Position numbers and translations under genes: made by a program. Positions 8,631-17,378 of a DNA stretch of 64,000 bases are shown one piece after another. The stretch spans positions 1-64,000 of the forward strand of contig CAWDAQ010000004.1 of the NCBI GenBank assembly GCA_963800325.1, in the 5' to 3' direction. This DNA comes from CAWDAQ01 sp963800325. Its GTDB lineage: Bacteria; Actinomycetota; Actinomycetes; Actinomycetales; Dermatophilaceae. A model generated the notes under the pieces. The model was not told the DNA's origin and did not search any database. It saw nothing but the letters and a program-made list of their open reading frames with translations. Numbering within the stretch: the first letter of the stretch is position 1; the number at the start of each line of letters is the position of its first letter.

Positions 8631-9822
8631 GACGGGCGACCTCGCCGAGCGTCACCGTGTACGTCGTCCCGGACAGCCCGGCCGGCACGTCCTGCTCGAC
8701 CGCCGCGGTGACGAGGACCTGCTCGCACCCGGCGACGAGCTCGGCGAGGCGCTCGCGGCGTCCCGAGTCGAGCTCGGCGAACACGTCGTCGAGGACGAGC
8801 ACCGGGTCGTCGCCGAGGTCGGTGCGCAGCAGCTGGTACGCGGCGAGCTTGAGCCCGAGCGCGAACGACCAGCTCTCGCCGTGGCTCGCGTAGCCCTTCG
8901 CCGGCAGCTCGCCGAGGGTGAGGACGACGTCGTCGCGGTGCGGCCCGACGAGGGTGACGCCGCGCTCGACCTCCTGGTCGCGGACCTCCTCGAGGGAGCT
9001 CAGGAGGATCTTCTCGAGCTCGGCCGGCTCGGGCACCTCGCCCCCGGCGACCGCCGCCGCCGCGGAGGCGGTCAGGCTCGAGCGGTAGGTGAGCCGGGCC
9101 AGCGCCCCGGCCGCGCTCACCGCGTCGTACGCCTCGCCGAGGTAGGGCCCGAGGTCGCGCAGCAGCCGGAGGCGGGCGTAGAGCAGCTGCGAGCCGATCC
9201 CGGCCAGGTGGGCGTTCCAGACGTCGAGGGTGTTCAGCGCGCTCGCTCGCGCGTCCTCGGGGGACTCCCCGGCCGGGGGACGGCGCGCCCCCCGGTTGGC
9301 CCGGCGCAGCACCGGCGAGGCCGACTTCAGCAGCGCGTTGCGCTGCTTGACGACCCGGTCGTAGTCGCTGCGCACCCCGGCCCAGCGGGGCTGGCGGGCG
9401 ACGAGGAGGTCGTCGACGAACCTGCGGCGTTCCCCGGGGTCGCCCTTGACGAGGGAGAGGTCCTCCGGGGCGAACAGCACGGTCCGGAGCGTGCCGAGGA
9501 CGTCCCGCGGCCGGGTCAGCTGGGACCGCCCGAGCCGGGCACGGTTGGCCCGGCCGGGGACGAGCTCGAGCTCGACGAGGGTCTCCCGGCCGTCCCGGAC
9601 CACGGCCGCCCGGATGACGGCCCGCTCCGCGCCGTGCCGGACGAGCGGGGCGTCGGAGGAGACCCGGTGGCTGGACAGCGAGGCCAGGTAGCCCACCGCC
9701 TCGACGAGGTTCGTCTTCCCCTGCCCGTTCTGCCCGACGAGGGTGGTCACCCCCGGGGCGAGCGGGAGCTCCGCGGACGGGTAGCTGCGGAAGTCGACGA
9801 CGCTGAGGTGGCGGACGTGCAC
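8623..9822 (-). CDS. recF: DNA replication and repair protein RecF
   Basis: SMC-like ATPase that helps load RecA at gaps with RecO and RecR. 399 residues; Walker A is GQNGQGKTN at 30-38, and the C-terminal Walker B reads PVLVLDDVFAELD, followed by the RecF pattern DSGRRERLAEL. Central MHVRHLSVVDFRSY is the standard RecF N-terminus. It lies twelve bases downstream of gnd and is followed by dciA with an eight-base overlap, in the common actinobacterial order dnaN-gnd-recF-dciA. Confidence 0.96.
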   Translation of the reverse strand: MHVRHLSVVDFRSYPSAELPLAPGVTTLVGQNGQGKTNLVEAVGYLASLSSHRVSSDAPLVRHGAERAVIRAAVVRDGRETLVELELVPGRANRARLGRSQLTRPRDVLGTLRTVLFAPEDLSLVKGDPGERRRFVDDLLVARQPRWAGVRSDYDRVVKQRNALLKSASPVLRRANRGARRPPAGESPEDARASALNTLDVWNAHLAGIGSQLLYARLRLLRDLGPYLGEAYDAVSAAGALARLTYRSSLTASAAAAVAGGEVPEPAELEKILLSSLEEVRDQEVERGVTLVGPHRDDVVLTLGELPAKGYASHGESWSFALGLKLAAYQLLRTDLGDDPVLVLDDVFAELDSGRRERLAELVAGCEQVLVTAAVEQDVPAGLSGTTYTVTLGEVARRG

Positions 9823-9834
9823 GACCCCGCCCGG

Positions 9835-10815
9835 TCAGGAACCGGCTTCGTCGCCGGCCTTGTCGTCCTCCTGCGGGCCCTTGCCGGTCGAGGTCGACGT
9901 CGACGGGTCCTGGGCGCGCAGCTTCTCGCCCTCGGCCACCGACATGACGTCGTGCCCGCCGAACTGGCCGCGGAGCGCGGCGACCGCCTGCATGGTCGGC
10001 GAGACCTGCTGGCGGGAGGCGAACCGGGCGAACAGCGCGGAGGAGAGAACCGGCATCGGGACGGCGTGGTCGATGCCCTCCTCGAGGGTCCAGCGGCCCT
10101 CGCCCGAGTCGTTCGTGTAGTCCGAGACGTCCTCGAGGTGCGGGTTGTCCTCGAGCGCGGACACCATGAGGTCGAGCAGCCAGGAGCGGACGACGGTGCC
10201 CCGGCTCCACGCCTTGAACGACCCGGGGACGTCGCTGACGATCCCCTTCTTCTCGAGCAGCTCGTAGCCCTCGGCGTAGGCCGCCATGAGGCCGTACTCG
10301 ATGCCGTTGTGGACCATCTTCACGTAGTGCCCCGCACCGTGGTCCCCGGCGTGGACGAAGCCCTCGTCCCGCGGTCCCGGGGGGCGGAGGGCGTCGAAGA
10401 TCGGCAGCGCCTTCTCGACGTCCTCGGCGGAGCCCCCGACCATGAGGCCGTAGCCGTTCTCCAGGCCCCAGATCCCCCCGGAGACGCCGCAGTCGAGGTA
10501 GCCCACGCCGTGCTCGGCGAGCACCGCGGCGTTGCGCTCGTCGTCGGTCCAGCGGCTGTTGCCCCCGTCGATGACGAGGTCGCCCTCGTCGAGGAGGTCG
10601 GCGAGCTCACGCACCGTCGACCGGGTCGGCTCCCCGTGGGGGACCATGACCCAGACCACCCGCGGCTGCTCCAGGGCGTCGACCATGCTCGCGACGGAGT
10701 CGACGTCACTGACGTCGGGGTTGCGGTCGTACCCGACGACCTCGTGCCCGGCGCGCCGAACCCGCTCTCGCATGTTCGCGCCCATCTTGCCCAGTCCGAT
10801 CAGCCCCAGCTGCAT
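9835..10815 (-). CDS. gnd: 6-phosphogluconate dehydrogenase, decarboxylating (short form)
   Basis: Oxidises 6-phosphogluconate to ribulose 5-phosphate and CO2. 326 residues, the short YqeC/GntZ-type subclass that is often NAD-preferring, rather than the ~470-residue NADP enzyme. The Rossmann motif GLIGLGKMG is at the N-terminus, the substrate signature DCGVSGGIWGLENG follows, and HYVKMVHNGIEYG carries the catalytic Lys and Asn. A Ser/Thr-rich tail of ~25 residues is appended. ATG 10815 has GAGGGA upstream. It sits between dnaN and recF, its usual place in this phylum. Confidence 0.94.
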   Translation of the reverse strand: MQLGLIGLGKMGANMRERVRRAGHEVVGYDRNPDVSDVDSVASMVDALEQPRVVWVMVPHGEPTRSTVRELADLLDEGDLVIDGGNSRWTDDERNAAVLAEHGVGYLDCGVSGGIWGLENGYGLMVGGSAEDVEKALPIFDALRPPGPRDEGFVHAGDHGAGHYVKMVHNGIEYGLMAAYAEGYELLEKKGIVSDVPGSFKAWSRGTVVRSWLLDLMVSALEDNPHLEDVSDYTNDSGEGRWTLEEGIDHAVPMPVLSSALFARFASRQQVSPTMQAVAALRGQFGGHDVMSVAEGEKLRAQDPSTSTSTGKGPQEDDKAGDEAGS

Positions 10816-10882
10816 GGCTCACGTCCCTCGTCTCGGTGGTGGTGGTCGGTGTGCGGTGTGCTGCGCGGCCCGGGCCCGCCGG

Positions 10883-12016
10883 TCAGCTGGCGAGGCGGAC
10901 CGGCTGGAGGACGTAGCGGTAGGCCGTGTCGACGGCGGCGTCGGGCTCGTCCTGTCCGGTGATCATCGCCGGCTTCAGCGGCTGGGTGAACGCCATCCGC
11001 GCGTAGGAGGTCCCGAGGGCGCCGAGGCCGTCGAGCAGGAAGCCGGGGTTGAACGCGATCTCGATCTCGGGGCCCTCGACGCCGGCCTCGACCGCCTCCG
11101 AGGCCTGGGCGTCGTCGCCGGCGCCGGCCTCGATGGCGACCATGCCGTCGGTGAACCGGAGCCGGACCGGGGTGTTGCGCTCGGCGACGAGGGCGACCCG
11201 CTTGACGGCCTCGATGAGCTCGGCGGTGGCGATGACGGCCTCGGTCTCGGAGGAGGAGGGGAAGATCTTCGCGACCTTGGGGTACTCCCCGTCCAGCAGT
11301 CGCGAGGTCGTCCGGCGCTGCCCCGCCTCGAACCCGATGAGCCCGTCGCCGCCCGCGGCGTCACCGAGCGAGACCTGCACCGAGCCGGCGGCGCCGAGGG
11401 CCCGGGCGGTCTCGGAGAGGGTGCGCGCCGGGACGAGCGCGACGTGGGAGGTGTCGGTGACCTCGGGGGACCACGTCAGCTCGCGCATGGCGAGCCGGTA
11501 GCGGTCCGTCGCGAGGAGGGTGACCTTCTCCCCGTCGATCTCCACCCGCACCCCGGTGAGGATCGGGAGGGTGTCGCCCCGGTCGGCGGCGATCGAGACC
11601 TGCCCGACCGCCTGGGTGAACAGTGCCCCGTCGATGCTGCCGGTCGGGTCCGGCGAGGTGGGAAGGGTCGGGTACTCCTCCGAGGGCATCTGCAGCAGCG
11701 CGAAGCGGGACGAGCCGCACGTGACCTCCACCTTGCGGCCGTCGGTGGCGACGTCGACCGGCTTCGGGGGGAGGTTGCGGGAGATGTCGGCGAGCAGGCG
11801 CCCGAGGACGAGGACCGAGCCGGACTCGGCCACGTCGGCGGCGACGGTGACCCGGGCTGAGACCTCGTAGTCGAACGCGGACAGGGTGAGCGTCCCGGCC
11901 TCGTCCGCCTCGAGGAGGAGGCCGGCCAGGACCGGCACCGGTGGGCGGGCCGGCAGCCCGCGCGCGACCCACGTGACGGCTTCTGCGAGGACGTCGCGCT
12001 CGACGCGGAACTTCAC
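10883..12016 (-). CDS. dnaN: DNA polymerase III sliding clamp (beta subunit)
   Basis: Ring-shaped processivity clamp. I start it at GTG 12016 (MKFRVERDVLAEAV), giving 377 residues, the usual length; the longer open frame to 12091 only adds non-homologous sequence. Three clamp-like repeats are visible, with the family segments LPPKPVDV and ATDRYRLAMREL. The C-terminus reads ITGQDEPDAAVDTAYRYVLQPVRL, a clear match for actinobacterial DnaN. oriC lies upstream and gnd downstream. Confidence 0.96.
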   Translation of the reverse strand: MKFRVERDVLAEAVTWVARGLPARPPVPVLAGLLLEADEAGTLTLSAFDYEVSARVTVAADVAESGSVLVLGRLLADISRNLPPKPVDVATDGRKVEVTCGSSRFALLQMPSEEYPTLPTSPDPTGSIDGALFTQAVGQVSIAADRGDTLPILTGVRVEIDGEKVTLLATDRYRLAMRELTWSPEVTDTSHVALVPARTLSETARALGAAGSVQVSLGDAAGGDGLIGFEAGQRRTTSRLLDGEYPKVAKIFPSSSETEAVIATAELIEAVKRVALVAERNTPVRLRFTDGMVAIEAGAGDDAQASEAVEAGVEGPEIEIAFNPGFLLDGLGALGTSYARMAFTQPLKPAMITGQDEPDAAVDTAYRYVLQPVRLAS

Positions 12017-12239
12017 GGCGGGACCTGCCCTTTCCTCAGGTGGTGCGGGTGCGCACGGACGGCGGCAACCTGCAGTGCTCGAACTCGACACCTGACCCTA
12101 GCCGTAGCGCAGGAGGGGGCGAAACCGGACCGGGAGGTTTGTCGTTCGGCAGATCGTTCGGGCTGGAGCGGGAGCCGGGCGGGTCGTGCATCCTCGGGGC
12201 GGCCCTGTCTGGATCTCAAGGGGTCATCAGAGTCATCGG

Positions 12240-12650
12240 GCCTGTGGACTCCGTGGAGGGGCGTCGTCGTCGCAGGTCAGGACCCTTGTCGGTGTGTGGG
12301 TGGAAGGTGGAGGAGCCCCGAGGGGGCGGAGGATGGCGTGTGGACGCCGATTCGTCGTCCACACCGCGCCCACAGCCGGGGGGTGCGTCGTCCACGGACG
12401 CACCGGCGTGGCGTCCACGGGGCGGCCGCGGATGTCCGCACGTTACCCACAGGTGGACAGATCTGTGGACAAGATGGGGAGAACGACGGCCCGACGGTGG
12501 ACAACCCGGGGATCTCCACAGAGTTCTCCACATTCTGTGGAGTGAACGTCCGTTTCGCCCACGGAGGAATTGACCTCGAAGACCGCGTTATAGCCAAAAT
12601 GTCCGCTTTTCAGGTTACCCACATCTGGGGAAGACCCTGTGGATGCCGGC
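12240..12650. other. oriC: Chromosomal replication origin oriC with DnaA-box cluster
   Basis: The 821-bp dnaA-dnaN gap (12017-12837) has no credible gene. It carries a run of DnaA-box-like 9-mers: TTGTCCACA (12464-12472, minus) is the actinobacterial consensus. TTACCCACA occurs at 12443-12451 and 12615-12623, and TTCTCCACA at 12524-12532. One- or two-mismatch forms are at 12243, 12339, 12355, 12496, 12512, 12536 and 12638. The stretch 12565-12615, containing TTATAGCCAAAATG, is the least GC-rich part of the gap and the best duplex-unwinding candidate. Position between dnaA and dnaN is the standard oriC location. Confidence 0.92.
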
Positions 12651-12837
12651 TGCGGGGCGGAAGGGCACGTTCGAGACCGATCTCGGCGGCGCCGAGCCCC
12701 TCGGACCTCACCGGCGAGGCCCCGGAAGGGGCCGAAGGGGCCGACGAAGCGCCCAGCGAAGAGCCGGGGACGATCCGGTGCACCAGCCACGGGGACCGTG
12801 CACGGGCCACCAGGGGGCGGCGCGGAGAGGATCCGGC

Positions 12838-14520
12838 TCAGCCGGCCGTGGACTGCTGCTTGATCCGGTTCGTCAGCTCGGTGACCTGGTTGTAGATGGC
12901 GCGTCGCTCCGACATCAGCTCGCGGATCTTCCGCTCGGCGTGCATGACGGTCGTGTGGTCGCGTCCCCCGAACTGCTGGCCGATCTTCGGCAGCGAGAGG
13001 TCGGTGAGCTCGCGGCAGAGGTACATCGCGATCTGGCGGGCGGTGACGAGGACGCGCGAGCGGGACGTGCCGCAGATGTCCTCCAGGGTGAGCCCGAAGT
13101 AGGCCGCGGTCTGGGCCATGATCGTCGCGGACGTGATCTGCGAGGACTGGTCGTTGGGGATGAGGTCCTTCAGGACGATGTGCGCCAGCCCGAGGTCGAC
13201 GGCCTGCCGGTTGAGGCTGGCGAACGCGGTGACCCGGATCAGGGCGCCCTCGAGCTCGCGGATGTTCGTCGAGATCCGGCTCGCGATGAACTCGAGGACC
13301 TCGTCGGGCACCGAGAGCCGCTCCTGGATCGCCTTCTTGCGCAGGATCGCGATCCGGGTCTCGAGGTCGGGCGGCTGGACGTCGGTGAGCAGGCCCCACT
13401 CGAACCGCGAGCGCATCCGCTCCTCGAAGCCGCTGAGCAGCTTGGGTGGCACGTCGCTGGTGATGACCACCTGCTTGTTCGCGTTGTGCAGGGTGTTGAA
13501 GGTGTGGAAGAACTCCTCCTGGGTCTGCATCTTGCCCTGGAGGAACTGGATGTCGTCGATGAGCAGCACGTCGACGTCGCGGTATCGGCGCTGGAAGTTG
13601 GCCGCCTTGTCGTCGCGGATGCTGTTGATGAAGTCGTTGGTGAACTCCTCCGAGTTCACGTACCGCACGCGCACGCTGGGGTAGAGGCTTCGGGCGTAGT
13701 GCCCGATCGCGTGCAGCAGGTGGGTCTTCCCGAGGCCGGACTCGCCGTAGATGAACAGCGGGTTGTAGGCCTTCGCGGGCGCCTCGGCGACGGCGAAGGA
13801 CGCCGCGTGGGCGAACCTGTTGCTCGAGCCGATGACGAACGTGTCGAAGGTGTACTTCGGGTTGAGACGGGTCACCTCGACCTCCTCCGGGAGGTCCGGC
13901 AGGGACCGTCCGCTCCCCTGACCGGTGTGCCGCGCGCCGGGCTCGGGCAGGTCGGACTCGCGGGTGTCGTCGACGAGGCCGTCGTCGTCCCGGGCGTCGT
14001 CCAGCGGGAGCGTGGACGGCAGCGGCCGGTCGGTCCGCGGCGGCGGGAGGTCGATCGAGCCCGGGCCGCTGGGCCGGCGCCCGCTCGGGCCGGCGGGTCC
14101 CCGGTCGCGGACCGGGACGTCGAAGTCGAGGACAGTCGGCTCGGCGCTCACCGCACCCGGGTGCAGGCCCTGGTCCCCGGCGGGCGCCGAGGCACCGCGC
14201 GGGCCCTCCCACGGCGCCGCCGGGGGCGTGGCGCCGGGGTCCTCCTCGTGGTCCTCCAGGGAGGGGTCGACCGTGACCGCGAGCCGGACGTCGTGTCCGA
14301 GCTGGGCGGTCAGTGCCTCGGTCAGCTGCAGCCGGAGCCGCTGCTCGACGACGTGCTTGGAGAAGTCGTTGGGCACCGCGATGAGGGCGGTGCCGTCGAG
14401 CAGGCCGACGAGCCGCGCGAGGGAGAGGAACGCACGCTGCTGGATCGGGACGCCGTCGGCGTCGAGGGTGTCGAGCGTGGACTCCCACACCTGGGCGAAG
14501 TTCACGTCGGCATCCGCCAC
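12838..14520 (-). CDS. dnaA: Chromosomal replication initiator DnaA
   Basis: AAA+ initiator, 560 residues from GTG 14520. Domain I (1-85) begins ADADVNFAQVWESTL. Domain II is a long acidic/Pro-rich linker of about 130 residues (90-217), as in other actinobacteria. Walker A is GESGLGKTH at 259-267, and Walker B is VLLIDDIQFL. Domain IV ends with the DNA-reading signature GGRDHTTVMHA. oriC follows directly. DnaA boxes in its own leader suggest autoregulation. Confidence 0.98.
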   Translation of the reverse strand: MADADVNFAQVWESTLDTLDADGVPIQQRAFLSLARLVGLLDGTALIAVPNDFSKHVVEQRLRLQLTEALTAQLGHDVRLAVTVDPSLEDHEEDPGATPPAAPWEGPRGASAPAGDQGLHPGAVSAEPTVLDFDVPVRDRGPAGPSGRRPSGPGSIDLPPPRTDRPLPSTLPLDDARDDDGLVDDTRESDLPEPGARHTGQGSGRSLPDLPEEVEVTRLNPKYTFDTFVIGSSNRFAHAASFAVAEAPAKAYNPLFIYGESGLGKTHLLHAIGHYARSLYPSVRVRYVNSEEFTNDFINSIRDDKAANFQRRYRDVDVLLIDDIQFLQGKMQTQEEFFHTFNTLHNANKQVVITSDVPPKLLSGFEERMRSRFEWGLLTDVQPPDLETRIAILRKKAIQERLSVPDEVLEFIASRISTNIRELEGALIRVTAFASLNRQAVDLGLAHIVLKDLIPNDQSSQITSATIMAQTAAYFGLTLEDICGTSRSRVLVTARQIAMYLCRELTDLSLPKIGQQFGGRDHTTVMHAERKIRELMSERRAIYNQVTELTNRIKQQSTAG

Positions 14521-14638
14521 GTCGTCACCCCACTCGCTCGGCCCGGGACCCCGTCACGTCCGTGGTCGGCACCGTGCCGGACGACGTCGGAGGACTCGTC
14601 GGGGCGGTGCCCAGGGCCCTGACCTGCGGGAAGACGGG

Positions 14639-14670
14639 CCGTCCACACACTTTTCCACACTTGTGGGTGA
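14639..14670. promoter_or_regulatory. DnaA-box cluster in the dnaA leader
   Basis: Three box-like 9-mers lie close together: CCGTCCACA (14639-14647), TTTTCCACA (14651-14659) and, on the minus strand, TCACCCACA (14662-14670). They fall just downstream of the candidate dnaA promoter and upstream of the GTG start. This arrangement fits DnaA repressing its own gene, or a second origin element. Confidence 0.65.
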
Positions 14671-14698
14671 AGCCACCCTGAAGCGGCCGTGATGGGCG

Positions 14699-14728
14699 AC
14701 GCTAACAACGTCCGGTGCCGCCCGGCAA
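14699..14728 (-). promoter_or_regulatory. Candidate dnaA promoter
   Basis: On the minus strand TTGCCG (complement of 14723-14728) and TAGCGT (complement of 14699-14704) are separated by 18 bases. Transcription would begin about 170 bases upstream of the dnaA start and run through the DnaA boxes at 14639-14670. Confidence 0.45.
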
Positions 14729-14870
14729 CCTGGGACGTCGGGCTGGACCGCTTCTCGGCCGAAAGTCCGGTACGTCCACGGCGTGTCGCCGACGGGGCGA
14801 GGAGGGGACGTGGCATGGTCCCGGAGTTTGCCCCATGCCGGGAGGGCCGTCGCACCCGGGGCGGCGCGGT

Positions 14871-14900
14871 TTGCCCGCGGCACTCGGGCTCGCGTACCGT
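14871..14900 (+). promoter_or_regulatory. Candidate rpmH promoter
   Basis: TTGCCC (14871-14876) and TACCGT (14895-14900) are separated by 18 bases, pointing to rpmH. The dnaA-rpmH gap (14521-15065, 545 bp) otherwise holds the dnaA promoter and DnaA boxes; I see no gene in it. Confidence 0.45.
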
Positions 14901-15065
14901 TGGCGTCGGCCTCTCGGCCGTTTTCGCATGCCCATGACCTTGGCGACGTGGGCTTCCGATTGCGGCCGAGACCACCCGGGTCGGACGCAGCACGTGCCGG
15001 CCCGCCGATGCACGACACGGGATCCCGCCGCCCGGCGGGCGCCCGAGGAGAGACGGAGACCTGAC

Positions 15066-15203
15066 GTGAGCAAGCGTACGTTCCAGCCGAACAACCGCCG
15101 CCGGGCCAAGACCCACGGCTTCCGGGCGCGGATGCGCACCCGCGCCGGGCGGTCGATCATCTCCGGGCGCCGAGGCAAGGGCCGCTCCGCGCTCTCGGCC
15201 TGA
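15066..15203 (+). CDS. rpmH: 50S ribosomal protein L34
   Basis: 45-residue basic protein of the large subunit starting MSKRTFQPNNRRRAKTHGFR from GTG 15066. The motif RTFQPNNRRRAK...GFRARM is diagnostic and the whole length matches L34. It heads the plus-strand cluster rpmH-rnpA-yidD-yidC-jag-rsmG, divergent from dnaA. Confidence 0.98.
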   Translation: MSKRTFQPNNRRRAKTHGFRARMRTRAGRSIISGRRGKGRSALSA

Positions 15204-15216
15204 GAGCCGGGTCGCT

Positions 15217-15597
15217 GTGGTGCCGGCGCGACACCGCCTCCGGGCGAGCGCGGACTTCACAGCGACCGTCCGGGCTCGCGGGGGCGCGAAGGCCGGCTCA
15301 CGACTCGTCGTGGTGCACGCGCGCAGGACCGACGCACGGGCGGGAGAGCCGCCCCGGGTCGGGTTCACCGTGTCCAAGGCCGTCGGGACGGCCGTGGTCC
15401 GCAACCGGACCACGCGCCGGCTGCGGGCCCAGGTGGCCCAGCGGCTGGGCCGCGTGCCCGACGGCATCGACATCGTCGTCCGGGCCACCCCGGCCGCGGC
15501 CGGCGCGACGAGCGCCGACCTCGGCCGCCAGCTCGACCGGACCCTGACCTCCGTGCTCGCCCGACTCCGGGAGCGGTCCGAGGAGCGGTCCCGGTGA
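15217..15597 (+). CDS. rnpA: Ribonuclease P protein component
   Basis: Protein cofactor of RNase P, which trims tRNA 5' leaders. 126 residues from GTG 15217 (a second GTG follows at 15220). It begins with ARHRLRASADF, and the RNA-binding signature is VGTAVVRNRTTRRLRAQV. It lies 13 bases after rpmH and overlaps yidD by four bases (GTGA), so the two are coupled. Confidence 0.95.
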   Translation: MVPARHRLRASADFTATVRARGGAKAGSRLVVVHARRTDARAGEPPRVGFTVSKAVGTAVVRNRTTRRLRAQVAQRLGRVPDGIDIVVRATPAAAGATSADLGRQLDRTLTSVLARLRERSEERSR

Positions 15598-15980
15598 GCG
15601 CCGGCCGCGTCTCGCGCGCGCTCGCCCGCCCGCTGGTCTGGCTCGTGCGGGCCTACCAGCTCGTGCTGTCCCCGCTCAGCCCCCCGAGCTGCCGGTTCTA
15701 CCCCTCCTGCTCCGCCTACGCCGTGTCCGCCCTCGAGCACCACGGCCCGGTGCGGGGAACCTGGCTGGCCGCCCGGCGGTTGGTCAGGTGCCACCCGTGG
15801 GCCGCGGGAGGCGTCGACCACGTCCCCGGCACCCCCGAGGCCGCGGCGTGGGAGACCCTGCGTGTCGAGCTGGACGAGGAGCGCCGGCGTGAGGGCACCA
15901 CCGGAACCACCGACCCCGTGCGCCGAGCCGACCCGGCGCACCTGAGCAACGGCGGGCCGCCGTCCCGCCCGACGACGTAA
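15594..15980 (+). CDS. yidD: Membrane protein insertion efficiency factor YidD
   Basis: 128 residues. An amphipathic N-terminus (LVWLVRAYQLVLSPLSPPS) is followed by CRFYPSCSAYAVSALEHHG, the conserved two-cysteine YidD core, and HPWAAGGVDHVP. YidD assists YidC-mediated membrane insertion at the inner face of the membrane. The C-terminal ~45 residues are a non-conserved polar extension. It overlaps rnpA by four bases and precedes yidC by seven. Confidence 0.95.
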   Translation: MSAGRVSRALARPLVWLVRAYQLVLSPLSPPSCRFYPSCSAYAVSALEHHGPVRGTWLAARRLVRCHPWAAGGVDHVPGTPEAAAWETLRVELDEERRREGTTGTTDPVRRADPAHLSNGGPPSRPTT

Positions 15981-15987
15981 GGACAGC

Positions 15988-17298
15988 ATGGGAGACTTCA
16001 TCACCAGCGTGCTCTACCCCATCGAGTGGGTGGTCGCCTGGATCATGTACGCGTTCCACAGCGCGTTCACGACGTTGGGAGCCGACCCGGCGAGCGGGCT
16101 CGCGTGGGGGCTGTCCATCGTCGGGCTCGTCCTCGTCATGCGGGCCGCCCTGATCCCGCTGTTCGTCCGGCAGATCCACGCGTCGCGCAAGATGCAGCTG
16201 ATCCAGCCCGAGATCCAGAAGATCCAGAAGAAGTACAAGGGCAAGAACGACCCTGAGTCTCGCCAGGCGATGACCCAGGAGACGATGAACCTGTACAAGA
16301 CGAGCGGGACGAACCCGTTCAGCTCGTGCATGCCGATCCTGCTGCAGTCCCCCATCTTCTTCGGCCTGTTCCAGGTCCTCCACGGCCTGCAGGACATCGC
16401 CACCGGGGACAAGGCCCCGGTCGGCCCGATCACCCCGGACGTGGCGGCGCAGGCGGAGAGCTCGACGATCTTCGGGGCCCAGCTCTCGGACAAGTTCATC
16501 GGCGCGGACACGGTGAGCACGCAGATCATCACGGTCGTCCTCATCGTCCTGATGTCGCTGACGACGTTCACCACCCAGCGCCAGCTGATGCGCAAGAACA
16601 TGCCGGCGTCCGCGCTCGACAACCCGTTCGCCAAGCAGCAGAAGATGCTCATGTACGTCCTGCCGCTGGTGTTCGCGGTCTCGGGCGTCAACTTCCCGAT
16701 CGGCGTGCTCATCTACTGGCTGGTCACCAACGTGTGGTCGATGTGCCAGCAGTTCTACGTCATCCGGCGGATGCCCGCGCCGGGCTCCGCGGCCGAGAAG
16801 GCCCTCCACGAGCGCCGTGCCAAGAAGGGCAAGCCGATCGTCCCGTTCGGGGGGCACCGCGGCGAGGTGACCGAGCCCGCCGCCGACCAGCCGTCGACCC
16901 AGGCGCCCGGGGAGACCGGGGAGACCGGCAAGCAGTCCGGTCAGCGACAGCAGCCGAAGGGCAAGAAGCGGGCCAAGGGGTCCGGCAAGCCCCGGCAGGG
17001 CGGGTCCCGACCCGCCGGGACCGCGGGCTCCGAGGACTCCGGCGCCGCTTCGACGCCGAGCTCCGGGTCGGGTTCGACGCCGAGCTCGGGACCGGCGTCG
17101 CCCGCGGGCTCGAGCGTGAACGGCACCTCGGCCGCGAACGGCTCCTCGGGCAAGGGCTCGGGCGCGAAGGGACCGAAGAATGCCAAGGGCTCAGGGTCCA
17201 AGGGTCCGGGCACCAACGGCTCGTCCGTCAACGGCGCCGGGGGCTCCCGAGGCTCGTCCACGCAACGCCCCGCCCGGGGCCGCTCCGGCAACAAGTAG
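15988..17298 (+). CDS. yidC: Membrane protein insertase YidC
   Basis: Oxa1/Alb3-family insertase, 436 residues. There is no cleavable lipoprotein signal; the first helix is at about 10-30. The core shows FVRQIHASRKMQLIQPEI and NPFSSCMPILLQSPIFFGLF. Further helices are near residues 170-190 and 215-255, ending NFPIGVLIYWLVTNVWSMCQQ. After residue ~275 comes a ~160-residue basic then Ser/Gly/Lys-rich low-complexity tail, likely ribosome-contacting. It lies between yidD and jag in the standard cluster. Confidence 0.96.
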   Translation: MGDFITSVLYPIEWVVAWIMYAFHSAFTTLGADPASGLAWGLSIVGLVLVMRAALIPLFVRQIHASRKMQLIQPEIQKIQKKYKGKNDPESRQAMTQETMNLYKTSGTNPFSSCMPILLQSPIFFGLFQVLHGLQDIATGDKAPVGPITPDVAAQAESSTIFGAQLSDKFIGADTVSTQIITVVLIVLMSLTTFTTQRQLMRKNMPASALDNPFAKQQKMLMYVLPLVFAVSGVNFPIGVLIYWLVTNVWSMCQQFYVIRRMPAPGSAAEKALHERRAKKGKPIVPFGGHRGEVTEPAADQPSTQAPGETGETGKQSGQRQQPKGKKRAKGSGKPRQGGSRPAGTAGSEDSGAASTPSSGSGSTPSSGPASPAGSSVNGTSAANGSSGKGSGAKGPKNAKGSGSKGPGTNGSSVNGAGGSRGSSTQRPARGRSGNK

Positions 17299-17378
17299 GC
17301 CGGACCACCGACACCTGTCCCGGCCGGGTGGGGCGCCCCCCGCCCGGCCCCGCCGACGAGAGAGAAGGGCCGCGACGC

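Noticed and set aside
12040..12573. Open frames within the dnaA-dnaN gap
   Set aside because: The interval is full of DnaA boxes, the frames are Arg/Gly/Pro-rich without any motif, and no start signal is seen.
14502..16004. 500-residue minus-strand frame across rpmH, rnpA and yidD
   Set aside because: It runs opposite three well-recognised genes and has no recognisable domain; stop-free antisense frames are expected at this GC.
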